In this document: piece after piece, positions 1 through 10,400 of the stretch
Layout: the number at the start of each line of letters is the position of its first letter
Position numbering within the stretch: position 1 is the first letter of the stretch
DNA from: Cytophagales bacterium Alg240-R148
GTDB lineage: Bacteria; Bacteroidota; Bacteroidia; Cytophagales; Cyclobacteriaceae
DNA: 64,000 bases
NCBI GenBank assembly: GCA_900537185.1
Contig: LS999826.1
Span: 1,196,379 to 1,260,378, forward strand
Reading direction: 5' to 3'
Program-made: the position numbers and the translations under genes
The notes under the pieces: generated by a model
What the model saw: the letters and a program-made list of their open reading frames with translations, nothing else
Databases searched by the model: none
Told to the model about the DNA's origin: nothing

Positions 1-64
1 TTTGTATGATGCATATAAAAAGGAAAATACACTGCCTACTTTGAAATCTTCAACGCCCAATTAG
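1..64 (+). CDS. C-terminal end of an unidentified protein (cut by the window edge)
   Basis: A reading frame is open from base 2 and ends with TAG at 62-64. It encodes about 20 residues ending in LPTLKSSTPN, with codon use like the neighbouring genes. Only the tail is visible, so no function can be given. It converges on the sirtuin gene, which stops 8 bases further on. Because the stretch is so short, a chance open frame is possible. Confidence 0.35.
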   Translation, partial: LYDAYKKENTLPTLKSSTPN

Positions 65-71
65 CAGCACT

Positions 72-755
72 TTATTGCAGTATTTCATTTAACAAACGCT
101 GGCATCCGGTGCTGGCTTTTTCTTCCCAAAGAATCAAGTTTTCTTGTGGTCTGATGTTTGGCATGTTGGGATCAATGATGTATTTAAGTACATTATTTCC
201 GACGTAATCCATTAGTCCAGCAGCGGGGTAGACGTTTAAACTGGTACCAACCACTGCAAAAATATCGGCTGCCATGGCTTCTTGAATAGCGTGTTCCATC
301 ATAGGAACTGCTTCTCCAAACCATACAATATTGGGCCGGAGTTGGCTGCCTTTCTCACACTTTTCTCCAAGTTCTAACTCTGTTCCTTCAATGGGGTAAA
401 CTAAATTAGGATCCAGTGTACTGCGCGATTCGAACAAGCTGCCATGGAGGTGCATCACCTGTTTGGACCCCGCTCTTTCATGCAAGTTGTCTACATTTTG
501 GGTGACCACTACCACTTCCATATGGGCTTCCAGTTCTGCTAGCGCTAGATGCCCTGCATTTGGGTCCACCTTGTGTGCGTTGCGCCGGCGTTGGTTGTAG
601 AAATCGAGTACCAGCGCCTTGTTTTGGTTCCAGCCTTCCGGGGAGGCTACTTCCATCACATCGTGGCCCTCCCACAGCCCATCGGCATCACGAAAAGTGG
701 GAATGCCACTTTCCTGACTCATACCTGCTCCGGTGAGGACTACTATTTTTTTCAT
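72..755 (-). CDS. Sir2-family NAD-dependent protein deacylase (sirtuin)
   Basis: This is a 227-residue single-domain cytoplasmic sirtuin. Sirtuins remove acyl groups from lysines using NAD. Visible motifs are the NAD-binding GAGMSQESGIPTFR near residue 9, TQNVDNLH in the middle and the catalytic HLHG His shortly after. The YxxR pair in FYNQRR (near residues 53-57) is the signature that SIRT5 and CobB use to bind succinyl and malonyl groups, so desuccinylase activity is plausible. The four zinc-binding cysteines of classical sirtuins are not present: only one Cys lies in that segment. The start ATG (753-755) directly abuts the topA stop codon at 756-758, so the gene is probably co-transcribed downstream of topA. 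Confidence 0.93.
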   Translation of the reverse strand: MKKIVVLTGAGMSQESGIPTFRDADGLWEGHDVMEVASPEGWNQNKALVLDFYNQRRRNAHKVDPNAGHLALAELEAHMEVVVVTQNVDNLHERAGSKQVMHLHGSLFESRSTLDPNLVYPIEGTELELGEKCEKGSQLRPNIVWFGEAVPMMEHAIQEAMAADIFAVVGTSLNVYPAAGLMDYVGNNVLKYIIDPNMPNIRPQENLILWEEKASTGCQRLLNEILQ

Positions 756-3086
756 TTATTTTTTCTTTCTCCCACCTCGGCCTTTTTTCTCTGGTGTTTT
801 TTCAGCCAAATCTAGGCATTCTTGTAGGGTTAATTCCTTTGGATCTTTGTCCTTTGGTATTTTAACGTTTTTCTTTCCAGCTTTTATGTAAGGTCCATAC
901 CGCCCATTCAATACTTGTATGTCAGGGTTTTCGTCAAAAGACTTTATGAATTTGTTGGCATCGGCCTCTCTTTTTGCTAAAATGAGTTCTTGTGCTCTGT
1001 CCAACCCAATGGTGTATGGGTCATCGCCTTTCGGTATCGATACAAACTTGCCATCAAATTTTACATAAGGTCCAAACCTACCAATACCAATCATTACCAC
1101 TTTTTCTTCAAATTCACCTATTTCTTTAGGGAGTTTAAATAAGGTAAGCGCTTCTTCTAAGGTGATATTTTCAATAAATTGTCCAGGCCTTAAGCTGGCG
1201 TATTTTGGTTTTTCAGCTCCTTCTTCTTCGCTGGTTTCTCCTAGTTGGGCCAAGGGGCCAAACTTACCTAAGCGAACCAATACAGGCTTGCCCGTGGCAG
1301 GATCGGTACCCAGTTCTCTAGAAGTATCTACATCTTTTCGCTCAATTGCTTCAGTTGTTTCTACTCTGGTATGAAATTCAGAATAGAAATTATCAATCAT
1401 TTTGTCCCATTCCTTTTTGCCCTGGGCAATGTCGTCAAATTCTTTTTCAACATCTGCTGTAAAAGTGAAGTTGGTTACATTAGGAAAGTGGTCCACTAAA
1501 AAGTCGTTCACCACCATGGCAATATTCGTTGGGAATAATTTTCCTTTTTCGGTACCAGTAGTTTCTGTGCGGACGCTTTCTGAAATCTTCCCTTCTTTTA
1601 GTTGAATGAACTGGTATTGTCTTTCAACACCATCTCTAGCTTCCTTGACAACGTAATTTCTTTTTTGAATTGTAGAAATAGTTGGGGCGTAAGTAGAAGG
1701 TCTACCAATGCCCATTTCTTCTAATTTTTTAACTAAGCTAGCTTCTGTATACCTTGCTGGAGGCCTAGAGAAACCTTCTCTGGACTTCATCTCAATTAGA
1801 TCCAGCGTTTGTCCAACCGACAAAGGAGGCAAAACACCTTTGTCTTCATCTTCCAGTTCTTCATCGTCAAACGATTCCAGGTAAACCTTTAAAAAACCTT
1901 CAAACGTTACTACTTCACCCGAAGCAGTTAGTTTTTCTGGTGTTGTAGAGATGTTGATGTGTGCAATGGTCTTTTCTATTTGCGCATCACTCATTTGAGA
2001 CGCAATGGCCCTTTTCCAAATTAACTCATACAGGCGTTGTTCTCCTCGGTCACCATCTGTGCTAGAATGGTTGGCAAAGTTTGTTGGGCGTATGGCTTCA
2101 TGGGCCTCTTGCGCCGAATTGGATTTGGTTTTATATTTTCTTGTATGGACGTATTCTTTGCCATAAGCAGAAATTATTTCGGCACTGGCACCGGCTTGTG
2201 CTTCATCGGACAGGTTTACAGAATCCGTTCTCATATAGGTAATCTTACCCGATTCGTATAACTTTTGGGCAAGGGTCATGGTTTGAGAAACTGAAAACCC
2301 TAACTTTCTACTGGCCTCTTGTTGCAAAGTAGAGGTAGTAAACGGAGGGGCAGGAGATTTTTTAGAAGGTTTCTTTTCTAAATCTGCAATAGAAAATTCG
2401 GCCCCAATGCATTTGTTTAGAAAAGTTAAGGCTTCTTCTTTTGTTTTGAATTTCTTTGGCAATTCAGCTTTTAAAACTCTTTTATTGCCCAAGTCAAACT
2501 CGGCATTAATTTTATAACTTGAAACAGCCGAGAATTTGTCCACTTCTCTTTCTCTGTCTACTACAAACCTTACTGCTACCGATTGTACACGACCAGCTGA
2601 AAGACCTGTTTTAATTTTTTTCCACAATATTGGAGACAATTCAAACCCCACCAATCGGTCCAATACCCTGCGTGCTTGTTGGGCATTTACCAAGTCGATG
2701 TCGATGGTTCTTGGATTTTGTATCGCTTTGGTGATTGCATTTTTAGTGATTTCTCTAAAAACAATGCGTTTGGTTTGTGACTCTTTTAACTTTAAAGCTT
2801 CTTGTAAATGCCAGCTAATAGCCTCTCCTTCACGGTCATCATCCGTCGCGAGGTAGATTGTCTCGGAACCTTTTGCTAGTTTTTTAAGCTCGGTAACTAC
2901 TTGTTTTTTGTCGCTGGTGATTTCGTAAGTGGGTGTAAACCCATTTTCTTTATCAATGGCCTTGTCCCCCTTCGGAAGGTCGCGCACATGTCCATAACTC
3001 GAGGCGACTTTGTAGTCCTTGCCCAGGTATCCTTCTATCGTTTTGGCCTTTGCAGGCGACTCCACTATCACTAAATTTTTCGGCAT
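756..3086 (-). CDS. topA: DNA topoisomerase I (type IA)
   Basis: This 776-residue enzyme relaxes negatively supercoiled DNA through a transient 5'-phosphotyrosine. The Toprim domain starts at the N-terminus (VIVESPAKAKTIEGYL) and carries the acidic TDDDREGE motif at residues 81-88. The catalytic tyrosine is Y284 in the YMRTDS motif. The central domains include the GLSAGRVQSVAVR motif near 161-173. The C-terminus lacks the Cys4 zinc fingers of the E. coli enzyme. It has instead Cys-free repeats of the GRFGPYVK / GRYGPYIK kind and a Lys/Arg/Gly tail. Length and architecture are normal for Bacteroidota TopA. The gene heads a two-gene unit with the sirtuin. Confidence 0.97.
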   Translation of the reverse strand: MPKNLVIVESPAKAKTIEGYLGKDYKVASSYGHVRDLPKGDKAIDKENGFTPTYEITSDKKQVVTELKKLAKGSETIYLATDDDREGEAISWHLQEALKLKESQTKRIVFREITKNAITKAIQNPRTIDIDLVNAQQARRVLDRLVGFELSPILWKKIKTGLSAGRVQSVAVRFVVDREREVDKFSAVSSYKINAEFDLGNKRVLKAELPKKFKTKEEALTFLNKCIGAEFSIADLEKKPSKKSPAPPFTTSTLQQEASRKLGFSVSQTMTLAQKLYESGKITYMRTDSVNLSDEAQAGASAEIISAYGKEYVHTRKYKTKSNSAQEAHEAIRPTNFANHSSTDGDRGEQRLYELIWKRAIASQMSDAQIEKTIAHINISTTPEKLTASGEVVTFEGFLKVYLESFDDEELEDEDKGVLPPLSVGQTLDLIEMKSREGFSRPPARYTEASLVKKLEEMGIGRPSTYAPTISTIQKRNYVVKEARDGVERQYQFIQLKEGKISESVRTETTGTEKGKLFPTNIAMVVNDFLVDHFPNVTNFTFTADVEKEFDDIAQGKKEWDKMIDNFYSEFHTRVETTEAIERKDVDTSRELGTDPATGKPVLVRLGKFGPLAQLGETSEEEGAEKPKYASLRPGQFIENITLEEALTLFKLPKEIGEFEEKVVMIGIGRFGPYVKFDGKFVSIPKGDDPYTIGLDRAQELILAKREADANKFIKSFDENPDIQVLNGRYGPYIKAGKKNVKIPKDKDPKELTLQECLDLAEKTPEKKGRGGRKKK

Positions 3087-3177
3087 ATGTGTCAGATTAT
3101 AATAAAGAAACTAAAGTAAATTTTCCTCAAATAAAATTAATTGATCCCTTATTAACAATCACTTGAATTATATTATT

Positions 3178-3185
3178 TAAATTTG
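3178..3185 (+). promoter_or_regulatory. Possible -7 promoter element for sixA
   Basis: TAAATTTG matches the Bacteroidota TAnnTTTG -7 element and lies 22 bases before the sixA start codon, a sensible spacing. No matching TTTG is found 19 bases upstream, so the call is weak. Confidence 0.35.
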
Positions 3186-3207
3186 ATGACATTTTAATAT
3201 ATAAATT

Positions 3208-3708
3208 ATGGCCAAAAAGCTCTATTTGTTGCGCCATGCCAGGGCATCAGAAAAGTTAAATGGAGAAACAGATTTTGATAGAAACCTGACATCGGTTGGA
3301 TTGCAAAATGCTACTAGAATGGGGATTAACCTTAAGAATAAGGACATTCATCCTGACATTATAATATCCAGTCCGGCCATGCGTGCGAAGACCACGGCTG
3401 CACTCTTAGCAGAGCAGATAAAGTACGACGTAAAAAAAATTCATTTGAACGAAGAAATTTACGAGGCGTCAGCCAGGACTTTATTAAAAGTGATCAATAA
3501 TTTAAAAAAACCTTGGCAAACTGTTTTGCTGGTCGGACACAACCCATCTTTGAGTTATGTTGCAGAATACATCACCAACGAGCCCATTGGCAACATGTCT
3601 ACCTGCGGGTTGGTTGAAATTCAATTTGAAGAGGATACTTGGGAGGTGGTATCTGAAAATAACGGCACTTTTAATTGGTACGAATATCCGGAACTACTAA
3701 ATTTTTAG
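3208..3708 (+). CDS. sixA: SixA-like phosphohistidine phosphatase
   Basis: This 166-residue histidine-phosphatase protein removes phosphate from phosphohistidine, classically on histidine phosphotransfer domains. The N-terminal LYLLRHARAS holds the RH motif whose His is phosphorylated. The second catalytic His is in LVGHNPSLS around residue 110, as is typical of the SixA subfamily. The protein is cytoplasmic with no signal peptide. A large hybrid histidine kinase is encoded 4 kb downstream, but nothing in the sequence links the two. The arginase-family gene begins 8 bases after this stop, so they are probably co-transcribed. Confidence 0.85.
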   Translation: MAKKLYLLRHARASEKLNGETDFDRNLTSVGLQNATRMGINLKNKDIHPDIIISSPAMRAKTTAALLAEQIKYDVKKIHLNEEIYEASARTLLKVINNLKKPWQTVLLVGHNPSLSYVAEYITNEPIGNMSTCGLVEIQFEEDTWEVVSENNGTFNWYEYPELLNF

Positions 3709-3716
3709 AAATACAA

Positions 3717-4796
3717 GTGAGCAAAAAGGAAGAAATTATTGAGGCCTTTGACCCAAATGGCGTTGGGCAAATGGGACGGTTGTTTGGCTTGCCTTTTGAT
3801 CCTGATACATCGGAGATAGTTTTAATACCCGTTCCTTGGGATGTGACGGTGTCGTATGCTTCTGGTTGCTCTTTGGGCCCAGCCGCGATACTAAAAGCAT
3901 CACCGCAAATCGATTACTTTATTAAAGATATCCAAGATGCCTGGAAGTTGGGTGTTTCTATGTTGCCCATTCCTGAGGATGTTTTTAAGGAAAGCAAAAG
4001 CTTGAGGAAAATGTCTGAAGTATACATCAGTTGGCTGGAAGAAGGAAAAGACCAGGAGGCAGCTGAAATGAAGGTAATACCCAATACAGTCAACGAAGGG
4101 AGTGAAAAACTAAATATTTATGTACGAGCCCTAGCAGAAGAATACATAAAAAAGGGAAAAACTGTTGGGGTGATAGGGGGAGACCACAGTACGCCACTAG
4201 GTTTGATAAGAGCATTGTCCGAACATTTTTCTGATTTTGGAATTTTACAGATTGATGCCCATGCCGATTTAAGAAAAGCCTATGAAGGGTTTAAGTATTC
4301 CCATGCTTCGATAATGCACAATGCATTGGAAAACAAAGCGGTGAGTAGGTTGGTTCAGGTAGGTGTGCGGGATATATGTGAAGAAGAGGTGGAGGCCATT
4401 AAATCTTCTAAAGGCCGAATAAAGACTTTTTTTGACGAAGAAATAAAAGAAAACCTATTTCGAGGTGTCAACTTCAAACAAATATGTGATAAAATAATTA
4501 GTCAGTTGCCCGAGCTTGTGTATATTAGCTTTGATATTGATGGGCTTGATCCTAAATATTGTCCAGGAACAGGTACGCCTGTACCGGGTGGTTTGGAATA
4601 CAACGAAGCCCTATTTTTAATAAAAAGACTTGTAAAAAGCGGTAGAAAGGTCATTGGTTTTGATTTGTGTGAAGTAGCACCAAAAGGAACTGAAAATGGT
4701 TTTTCTGAAGACGAGTGGGACGGCAACGTAGGAAGTCGAATTTTATACCAACTCTCCGCACTTGTTGGAGTGTCACAAGGAAAACTAAGTATGTAA
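3717..4796 (+). CDS. Arginase/agmatinase/formimidoylglutamase family ureohydrolase
   Basis: This binuclear-manganese hydrolase of about 359 residues releases urea or formamide from a guanidino or formimino substrate. All manganese-ligand motifs are visible in order: GGDHS, DAHAD and SFDIDGLDP. GTG at 3717 is chosen as the start because it lies just after the sixA stop. A TTG at 3675 is in frame but would overlap sixA by 34 bases. The substrate cannot be read from the motifs. Agmatinase, which makes putrescine, would fit the polyamine genes elsewhere in the window, but arginase or formimidoylglutamase are equally possible. A symporter gene follows after 4 bases and may supply or clear amino acids in the same unit. 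Confidence 0.88.
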   Translation: MSKKEEIIEAFDPNGVGQMGRLFGLPFDPDTSEIVLIPVPWDVTVSYASGCSLGPAAILKASPQIDYFIKDIQDAWKLGVSMLPIPEDVFKESKSLRKMSEVYISWLEEGKDQEAAEMKVIPNTVNEGSEKLNIYVRALAEEYIKKGKTVGVIGGDHSTPLGLIRALSEHFSDFGILQIDAHADLRKAYEGFKYSHASIMHNALENKAVSRLVQVGVRDICEEEVEAIKSSKGRIKTFFDEEIKENLFRGVNFKQICDKIISQLPELVYISFDIDGLDPKYCPGTGTPVPGGLEYNEALFLIKRLVKSGRKVIGFDLCEVAPKGTENGFSEDEWDGNVGSRILYQLSALVGVSQGKLSM

Positions 4797-4800
4797 TTGT

Positions 4801-6177
4801 ATGTTATTAGGAAATGTAATTGTTGATTTTGCCAATTGGATTTGGGGATACCCTTTGTTAATATTATTGCTTGGAGGAGGTCTGAGTTTGACTTTATACA
4901 GCGAATTTGTGCCCTTTAAATATTTTGGGCATGCCATTAATGTATTGAGAGGTAAATACGACAGTGCCGATGAAAAAGGAGAAATCAACCATTACCAAGC
5001 ACTTTCCACCCAACTAGCTTCTACAGTAGGAATGGGCAATATTGCTGGTGTTGCGATAGCCATTACTACCGGTGGTCCTGGTGCGATCTTTTGGATGTGG
5101 ATGAGCGCCATAGTAGGCATCAGTACTAAGTTTTTTACCTGTACACTGGCTATTATGTACAGAAGCAAAGATGAAAACGGCCAAGTACATGGAGGTCCAA
5201 TGCACGTTATCAAAGAAGGCCTAGGTAAACCTTGGATGCCCTTGGCTTATTTATTCTGTGTCATGGGTTTGATTGGTTGTTTGCCCATTTTTCAAACCAA
5301 TCAACTGACCCAAGTAATTAGGGATGTGTTGATCCTTCCCAATGGCCTGGGCACTGAATTTATAACTTTAGGTGAAAACCAATACCGATTGACCGATGTA
5401 TATACGGGGTTAATTCTTACAGTTTTTGTGAGTGCTGTTATTTTTGGAGGTTTAAAGCGAATTGCCAATGTGGCCAGTAAAATGGTGCCCTTGATGATTG
5501 TGATTTACTTTGTAGTGGTAGTTACCATATTAGTTTTAAATGTTACTGAAGTGCCTAAAATGCTGTGGGTTATTATCGAAGATGCATTTACTGGGCAAGC
5601 GGTAATGGGAGGAGCGCTAGGAGCCGTTATCGTGGCTGGTGCTAGAAGGGCCGCATTTTCCAATGAAGCAGGCATTGGTACTGCTCCAATAGCCCATGGG
5701 GCAGCCAAAACCGATGAGCCCGTTAGAGAAGGTTTGGTGGCTATGTTAGGGCCTACCATAGATACTTTGGTGGTTTGTACCTTAACTGCTTTGGCTATTT
5801 TGATAACCAATGTATGGCAAACCACCGATGCGGTTGGGGTAACTTTGACTTCCAATGCATTTGAATCTGCCTTTCCGAATTATGGGAATTATATATTGTT
5901 GACCTGTATCGTGTTTTTTGCGGCGTCTTCTTTGTTCAGTTATTCCTGGTATGGTTCAAGGTGTTTTGCCTTTCTATTTGGAGAAAAAAACAAACACTAC
6001 TACAATTATATCTATGTGGCCACTATTATCGTCGGAGCCTCTGTATCTTTGAATACCATATTCAACTTAATTGATGGAAGTTTTGCTGTGATGGCCATTC
6101 CTACTATGATTTCTACTCTTATTTTAGCGCCAAAAGTGAAAGCGGAAGCCAATAAGTACTTTGCTAAGTACAAGTAA
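4801..6177 (+). CDS. AGCS-family alanine/glycine:cation symporter
   Basis: This 458-residue inner-membrane protein has about ten hydrophobic segments. It carries the Na+:alanine symporter family signature GGPGAIFWMWMSAIVG near residues 90-105 and the downstream FSNEAGIGTAPIAHG motif. The family imports alanine or glycine with sodium, which would suit a marine organism. It follows the ureohydrolase gene by 4 bases and so belongs to the same operon as sixA. The actual amino-acid substrate is not determined by the sequence. Confidence 0.92.
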   Translation: MLLGNVIVDFANWIWGYPLLILLLGGGLSLTLYSEFVPFKYFGHAINVLRGKYDSADEKGEINHYQALSTQLASTVGMGNIAGVAIAITTGGPGAIFWMWMSAIVGISTKFFTCTLAIMYRSKDENGQVHGGPMHVIKEGLGKPWMPLAYLFCVMGLIGCLPIFQTNQLTQVIRDVLILPNGLGTEFITLGENQYRLTDVYTGLILTVFVSAVIFGGLKRIANVASKMVPLMIVIYFVVVVTILVLNVTEVPKMLWVIIEDAFTGQAVMGGALGAVIVAGARRAAFSNEAGIGTAPIAHGAAKTDEPVREGLVAMLGPTIDTLVVCTLTALAILITNVWQTTDAVGVTLTSNAFESAFPNYGNYILLTCIVFFAASSLFSYSWYGSRCFAFLFGEKNKHYYNYIYVATIIVGASVSLNTIFNLIDGSFAVMAIPTMISTLILAPKVKAEANKYFAKYK

Positions 6178-6549
6178 ATTGCTCGTGTTTAATAAAAAAG
6201 ATAAATTGTATGTGGTGTCATTTAAAGCTATTTTCTTTTAACATAGACTAGAGTTATTGGCCTCATTTATTAGCTCCCATTTAAAAATACATGGCTGCTT
6301 TGGCTTCGCGCAGGTTTCTGTCCAGTTGCATGTTGGTGGAACGGTCTTGGTTAGAATCATATTATCTTTTTATTAATTGCATATTAATGCTTTAATACGT
6401 CTTTTTTAATGGTGTATTTGTAAAATTCTGATTTAGAGCTGCTTGCTTCAATATACCAAGCTTGTACCAAACATAGTACGGTCACATGCCATTAATTGTC
6501 TTGTATAAGACTTTAATATGTCCTTAAAAAGGTTGAAAAATTATTTATA
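6178..6549. other. Intergenic stretch with a possible coding remnant
   Basis: This gap of about 370 bases has no clear terminator for the symporter gene and no strong promoter. It is AT-rich except for 6285-6358, which has coding-like composition on the minus strand and is listed separately as a possible remnant. Confidence 0.5.
6281..6361 (-). pseudogene. Possible remnant of a gene C-terminus
   Basis: On the minus strand a 26-codon stretch reads DSNQDRSTNMQLDRN then LREAKAAMYF and a stop. It has balanced base composition in otherwise AT-rich DNA. An in-frame stop lies just upstream (6362-6364), so no complete gene exists. An alternative frame beginning ATG at 6362 gives a 40-residue Cys-containing ORF that looks less natural. 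This could be the eroded end of a lost gene. The family is not recognised. Confidence 0.3.
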
Positions 6550-7191
6550 TTGGCAACTAAAACTCAGGTGGTCTTTTTTAAGCGGATGGATAAGAGCAAA
6601 GCAATGTCGGTAAATGATTTCGGTAAATTTGTAATTGAATTTACATACAATCGAAACCAGTTTTTGACGGTTTGGGGAACCAACTATGCAATGGATTCGG
6701 AGGATGAATTTTTAGTGGCAAAAGACCAAAGGATAATAAAATTCAAAGATATACAGTCTGTTCAGACCTATTTAAACCAATCCGGTTCTCATATTTCGTT
6801 TGACGAAGAAAACATGAGGGAATGGGGGCAATTAATTCCTACCAACTATGAGCCCGAAAGACTGGATTTTGACCTTTTGCTTCAATTTTTAACCGATGCC
6901 GACGCGCAGCATCTCGATATTTCAGAAAGAAGTGAGATGCGGGCGCTTCTATCTGCCATCAACATCATAGAAGACTATTATTTTCAAATGAACTGGAGGG
7001 ATTCCATAAAAGCGATGAATAGCCAGGAAGTGAATAGTTTGAAAGGGCTGGTACGGTCCGCTTTTATGTGGCGCATTGCGGAGGAGGATTTGAAAGCGAT
7101 TGTTCAGGAGTTTAAAAGTACGGTGGACCTAAAAATTTTGAAAAACCAGCTCAACCAAATAATGAATACTTTTATAAACTACTGTGGTTAG
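6550..7191 (+). CDS. Conserved-looking cytoplasmic protein of unknown function
   Basis: This 213-residue acidic protein has no signal peptide or membrane segment, and its family is not recognised. The N-terminal half looks alpha/beta (for example FGKFVIEFTYNRN, QFLTVWGTNYAM). The C-terminal half is helical (SERSEMRALLSAINIIEDYYF, VRSAFMWRIAEEDLKAIV). TTG at 6550 is the longest start. ATG at 6586 is an alternative that would remove twelve residues. The gene stands alone between the symporter and the hybrid regulator, with 279 bases to the next start. Composition and codon use look normal for a real gene. Confidence 0.7.
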   Translation: MATKTQVVFFKRMDKSKAMSVNDFGKFVIEFTYNRNQFLTVWGTNYAMDSEDEFLVAKDQRIIKFKDIQSVQTYLNQSGSHISFDEENMREWGQLIPTNYEPERLDFDLLLQFLTDADAQHLDISERSEMRALLSAINIIEDYYFQMNWRDSIKAMNSQEVNSLKGLVRSAFMWRIAEEDLKAIVQEFKSTVDLKILKNQLNQIMNTFINYCG

Positions 7192-7470
7192 CTCGAAATA
7201 ACAACCCACTTTTTGTTGTAAAAATGGTCTCTGTTTTTGCGAATTACTTCCGGTACAAACCTTAGCTATCTCGTTAATTTACAGTATTTTGATGAATGGA
7301 TTTAACGTGTCTGATATTGTCTTGTTTTGCGCTAAATACAAGTGTTTCTTGTATATATTCAATTATTTTTATTAAATTAAACGTTTTATTTCATCTGACA
7401 TTTTAGGTTGGTCGGGCTGTTTGCCTTCTCTTTTTAGGAAGGTACAAGAATACATGCGTTTAAAATTTAT

Positions 7471-10400
7471 ATGATGCGACCACTTTTTATTTTTACACTG
7501 TTAACGATTACTTTTAACAGCTGGGCTCAAAACCAGTTGAATTGGAAAGAGATTAAGGAGTCTTCTGGTCTCCCATCCAATAATGCTTACAAACAATTGG
7601 CTTCAGAACATGGTGGAATGTGGTTGGCAACTGAAAAAGGTTTGGGCTATTTTGATGGGTATAGAGTGCAGCAAGTACCATTGGTTCAAAACAACGACAC
7701 CATCACTTCAACACCAATATACAATGTTGCCTATGGGCCACATGGCAACCTATGGTTGGGGAGCAAAGAAGGTTTAAAAATTTACAACCCCAACACTCAA
7801 AAGCTGCTGGAGCATCCCATTGAAGACAAAAGAGTGGTGGAATCTATGTTGTTTGTTGGAGCAGATCGGGTGTTGGTTTCTTTTTATTCTGGTTTTTTTG
7901 ATATAAAAATTGATGAAAATGGCTTGCCACTTGAAAGTTTTGAATATTCGATAGAGGATTATACAAAAGATAGAACAAATTTTATTAACCAATTCTATTT
8001 GGATAATAATGAAGATATTTACATTTCTATAATTGGTACCGGCATTTTAAAAGGCCCGTTGAGAAATATCCAAAACTGGCATTTATTTGATCTTTTAGAA
8101 ATCCCCTTTAAAACGGAACAACACCCATTCTCCCAAGTAAACTCCATAGAAAAATACGACAATCAAAACCTGTTAATAAATTTCATTAACGAAGGTTTGT
8201 TTCGTTATAATATTAACAGTAAAGTACTGATAAATGTACCAGCATTGTCCTTCCTGGACGATCCCGGGTTTACTTCCATCTCTGGGATGACCATGAACCA
8301 GAAGGTGCTCTTTGCTTCTCAACTTGGGGTTGGGCTCATCCAAGCAGATTTGTCCCTGTTGGACCAAGTAAATGTCAAACGGTATTCATTTGAAGCCATT
8401 CCAGATTTTAACTTTTGGGACAATATCATTTACTCTGTAACAGTCAAAGACAATATTATATGGTTGTGCACCAAAGGGGATGGAGTGAAGTACGCAGCCC
8501 TGGACAACCCAGGTATTACCACTTACCCATTGAACGACTATTTGGATAAAAACACTTCAATTTATGTTGTTAAAACCCAAAACAACAACCAGCTCTGGGT
8601 AGGAACATTTGGAGAAGGTGTTTTAAAAGTGGACTTAGAAAACGGAAGATTCCATTCAATTGTTCAATACGACCAAACCAACAACATACTCAATTTGCCA
8701 AGTGATTCTATTAATGACTTGTATTTTGCAAAAGACAACGCAGTATGGATTGCCACCAACAAAGGCTTATCGCTTTACAACAATGGGAAAAAGAAATTGG
8801 AAGCAATCAATGATGAGGGTACAGCACCGGATAGACTCTTTCTCAATTCCTTTATTGATAAAAACTCAATTTCTTCTAATAGCATCAATTATATATTTGA
8901 AGACGCCAAAGGCAGTATGTTTTTTACGAGTAACAACGGAATGAACATTTACGATGGAGCAGGGCGGTTTCTAAACCACATCAACAACCAAACGCAGCCT
9001 TTTTTAAAAGTAGATGCAGCGGTTTATTTTAGTGATTTTTTAGCGGATAGTTCTATTGTCATGAGCGGGCCTTGGTTGGGCGCGTTGTTTAGGAAGGGCG
9101 AGTCGATGAGCTACCAGACTATATTTCCTACTGACGATGTGGTGTACATCTCCTATAGCATCAATAGTGGCAAAGAAACTTCTTGGCTGGCTACTGACAA
9201 AGGTTTGTACCGTTACGATGCTAAAACAAGTAGAACCGTTCCATTTGGAGGCCAGGCTTTTTTTAAAAATAAAAAGATCAACTCCCTAATAGAAAGCAAG
9301 GGCCATTTATGGCTGGGGACCAGCCAAGGGCTCTATTCCTATAATTTGGAAACCGAAGAAATCAATAGTTTTAGTCTTACATCTGCTAGTGGTTGGCCAT
9401 TTTTCCATTATGGATCTGTAGACAAGGACGATAATGGCAATGTATATTTTGGAACCAACAAAGGCATTGTTGTGGTCAACCCAGATCGGGCTTTGGCGGC
9501 AGCCAGCACATGCCAAGGACAGTGCCCTATTTTTGTTTCCTCTTTGCACATCAACCAAAAGAAGACAATGCCACAACTCCAAATAGGAGGGGAACCCCAG
9601 GTGGTTTATGCGCCCATGCAGATTCATTATGGCGATTTAGTTGACTTCCAGCTTGGGTTTCCATCCCACCACATTGAAGCAGGCGCACGGGTGCAGTATG
9701 CCTTATCCGATGGGAACTGGATTGATGCTGGGCAGTCGGATCCTTCGGTGTTGTTGCACCGGTTGTCACCTGGCGATTATCAACTGAAATTTCGGGCAGT
9801 TTCTGTTGCAGGAAAAGTAATCGCAACCTCTGGTATGCAGGTGGTGGTGCTGGCTCCTTGGTATGCGAGGTGGTGGGCATATGGCTTGTATGCAATAGGG
9901 GTCCTGCTATTGGTTTTTATTGGTATAAGGCTCAAAATTCAATCCGTTAAGCGAAATGAAAGCATAAAAAGGAACCAAGCAGTTCTCAAAAAGAAACAAG
10001 AAACCAATGACCTTAAATTTGAATTTATTTCCAATATATCGCACGAATTAAGAACCCCACTTACCTTAATTTTAAATGATATTGAGTCCTTAAAAGAAAA
10101 GGATACGCCAGCCGTATCCCTAGATAAATTAGAAACGAACGCCAAACGATTGAAGCGATTGGCCAATGAGATGTTGGATTTGAAAGGGGTGGAAAAGGAA
10201 CGCATGAAACTGACGGTAGGCCAATACGATGCCATTGGTTTTGTTAAAGATATATTTGCTCTATTTGAGGCATTAGCTAAGAAAAAGAGACTCGAATTTA
10301 ATTTTGAAACCCCCGACGATAAATTGATGATCTGGTTCAACCCACATCAATTTGAAAAAGTTATTTATAATTTACTTTCCAATGCATTTAAGTTTACTCC

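Noticed and set aside
7337-7353. TACAAG/CTTGTA inverted repeat upstream of the hybrid regulator as an operator
   Set aside because: Six-base arms in AT-rich DNA are expected by chance, and no second copy was seen.
9939-10340. A 133-codon frame antisense to the hybrid regulator
   Set aside because: Ser/Leu-rich mirror of the kinase domain codons, with no independent support.
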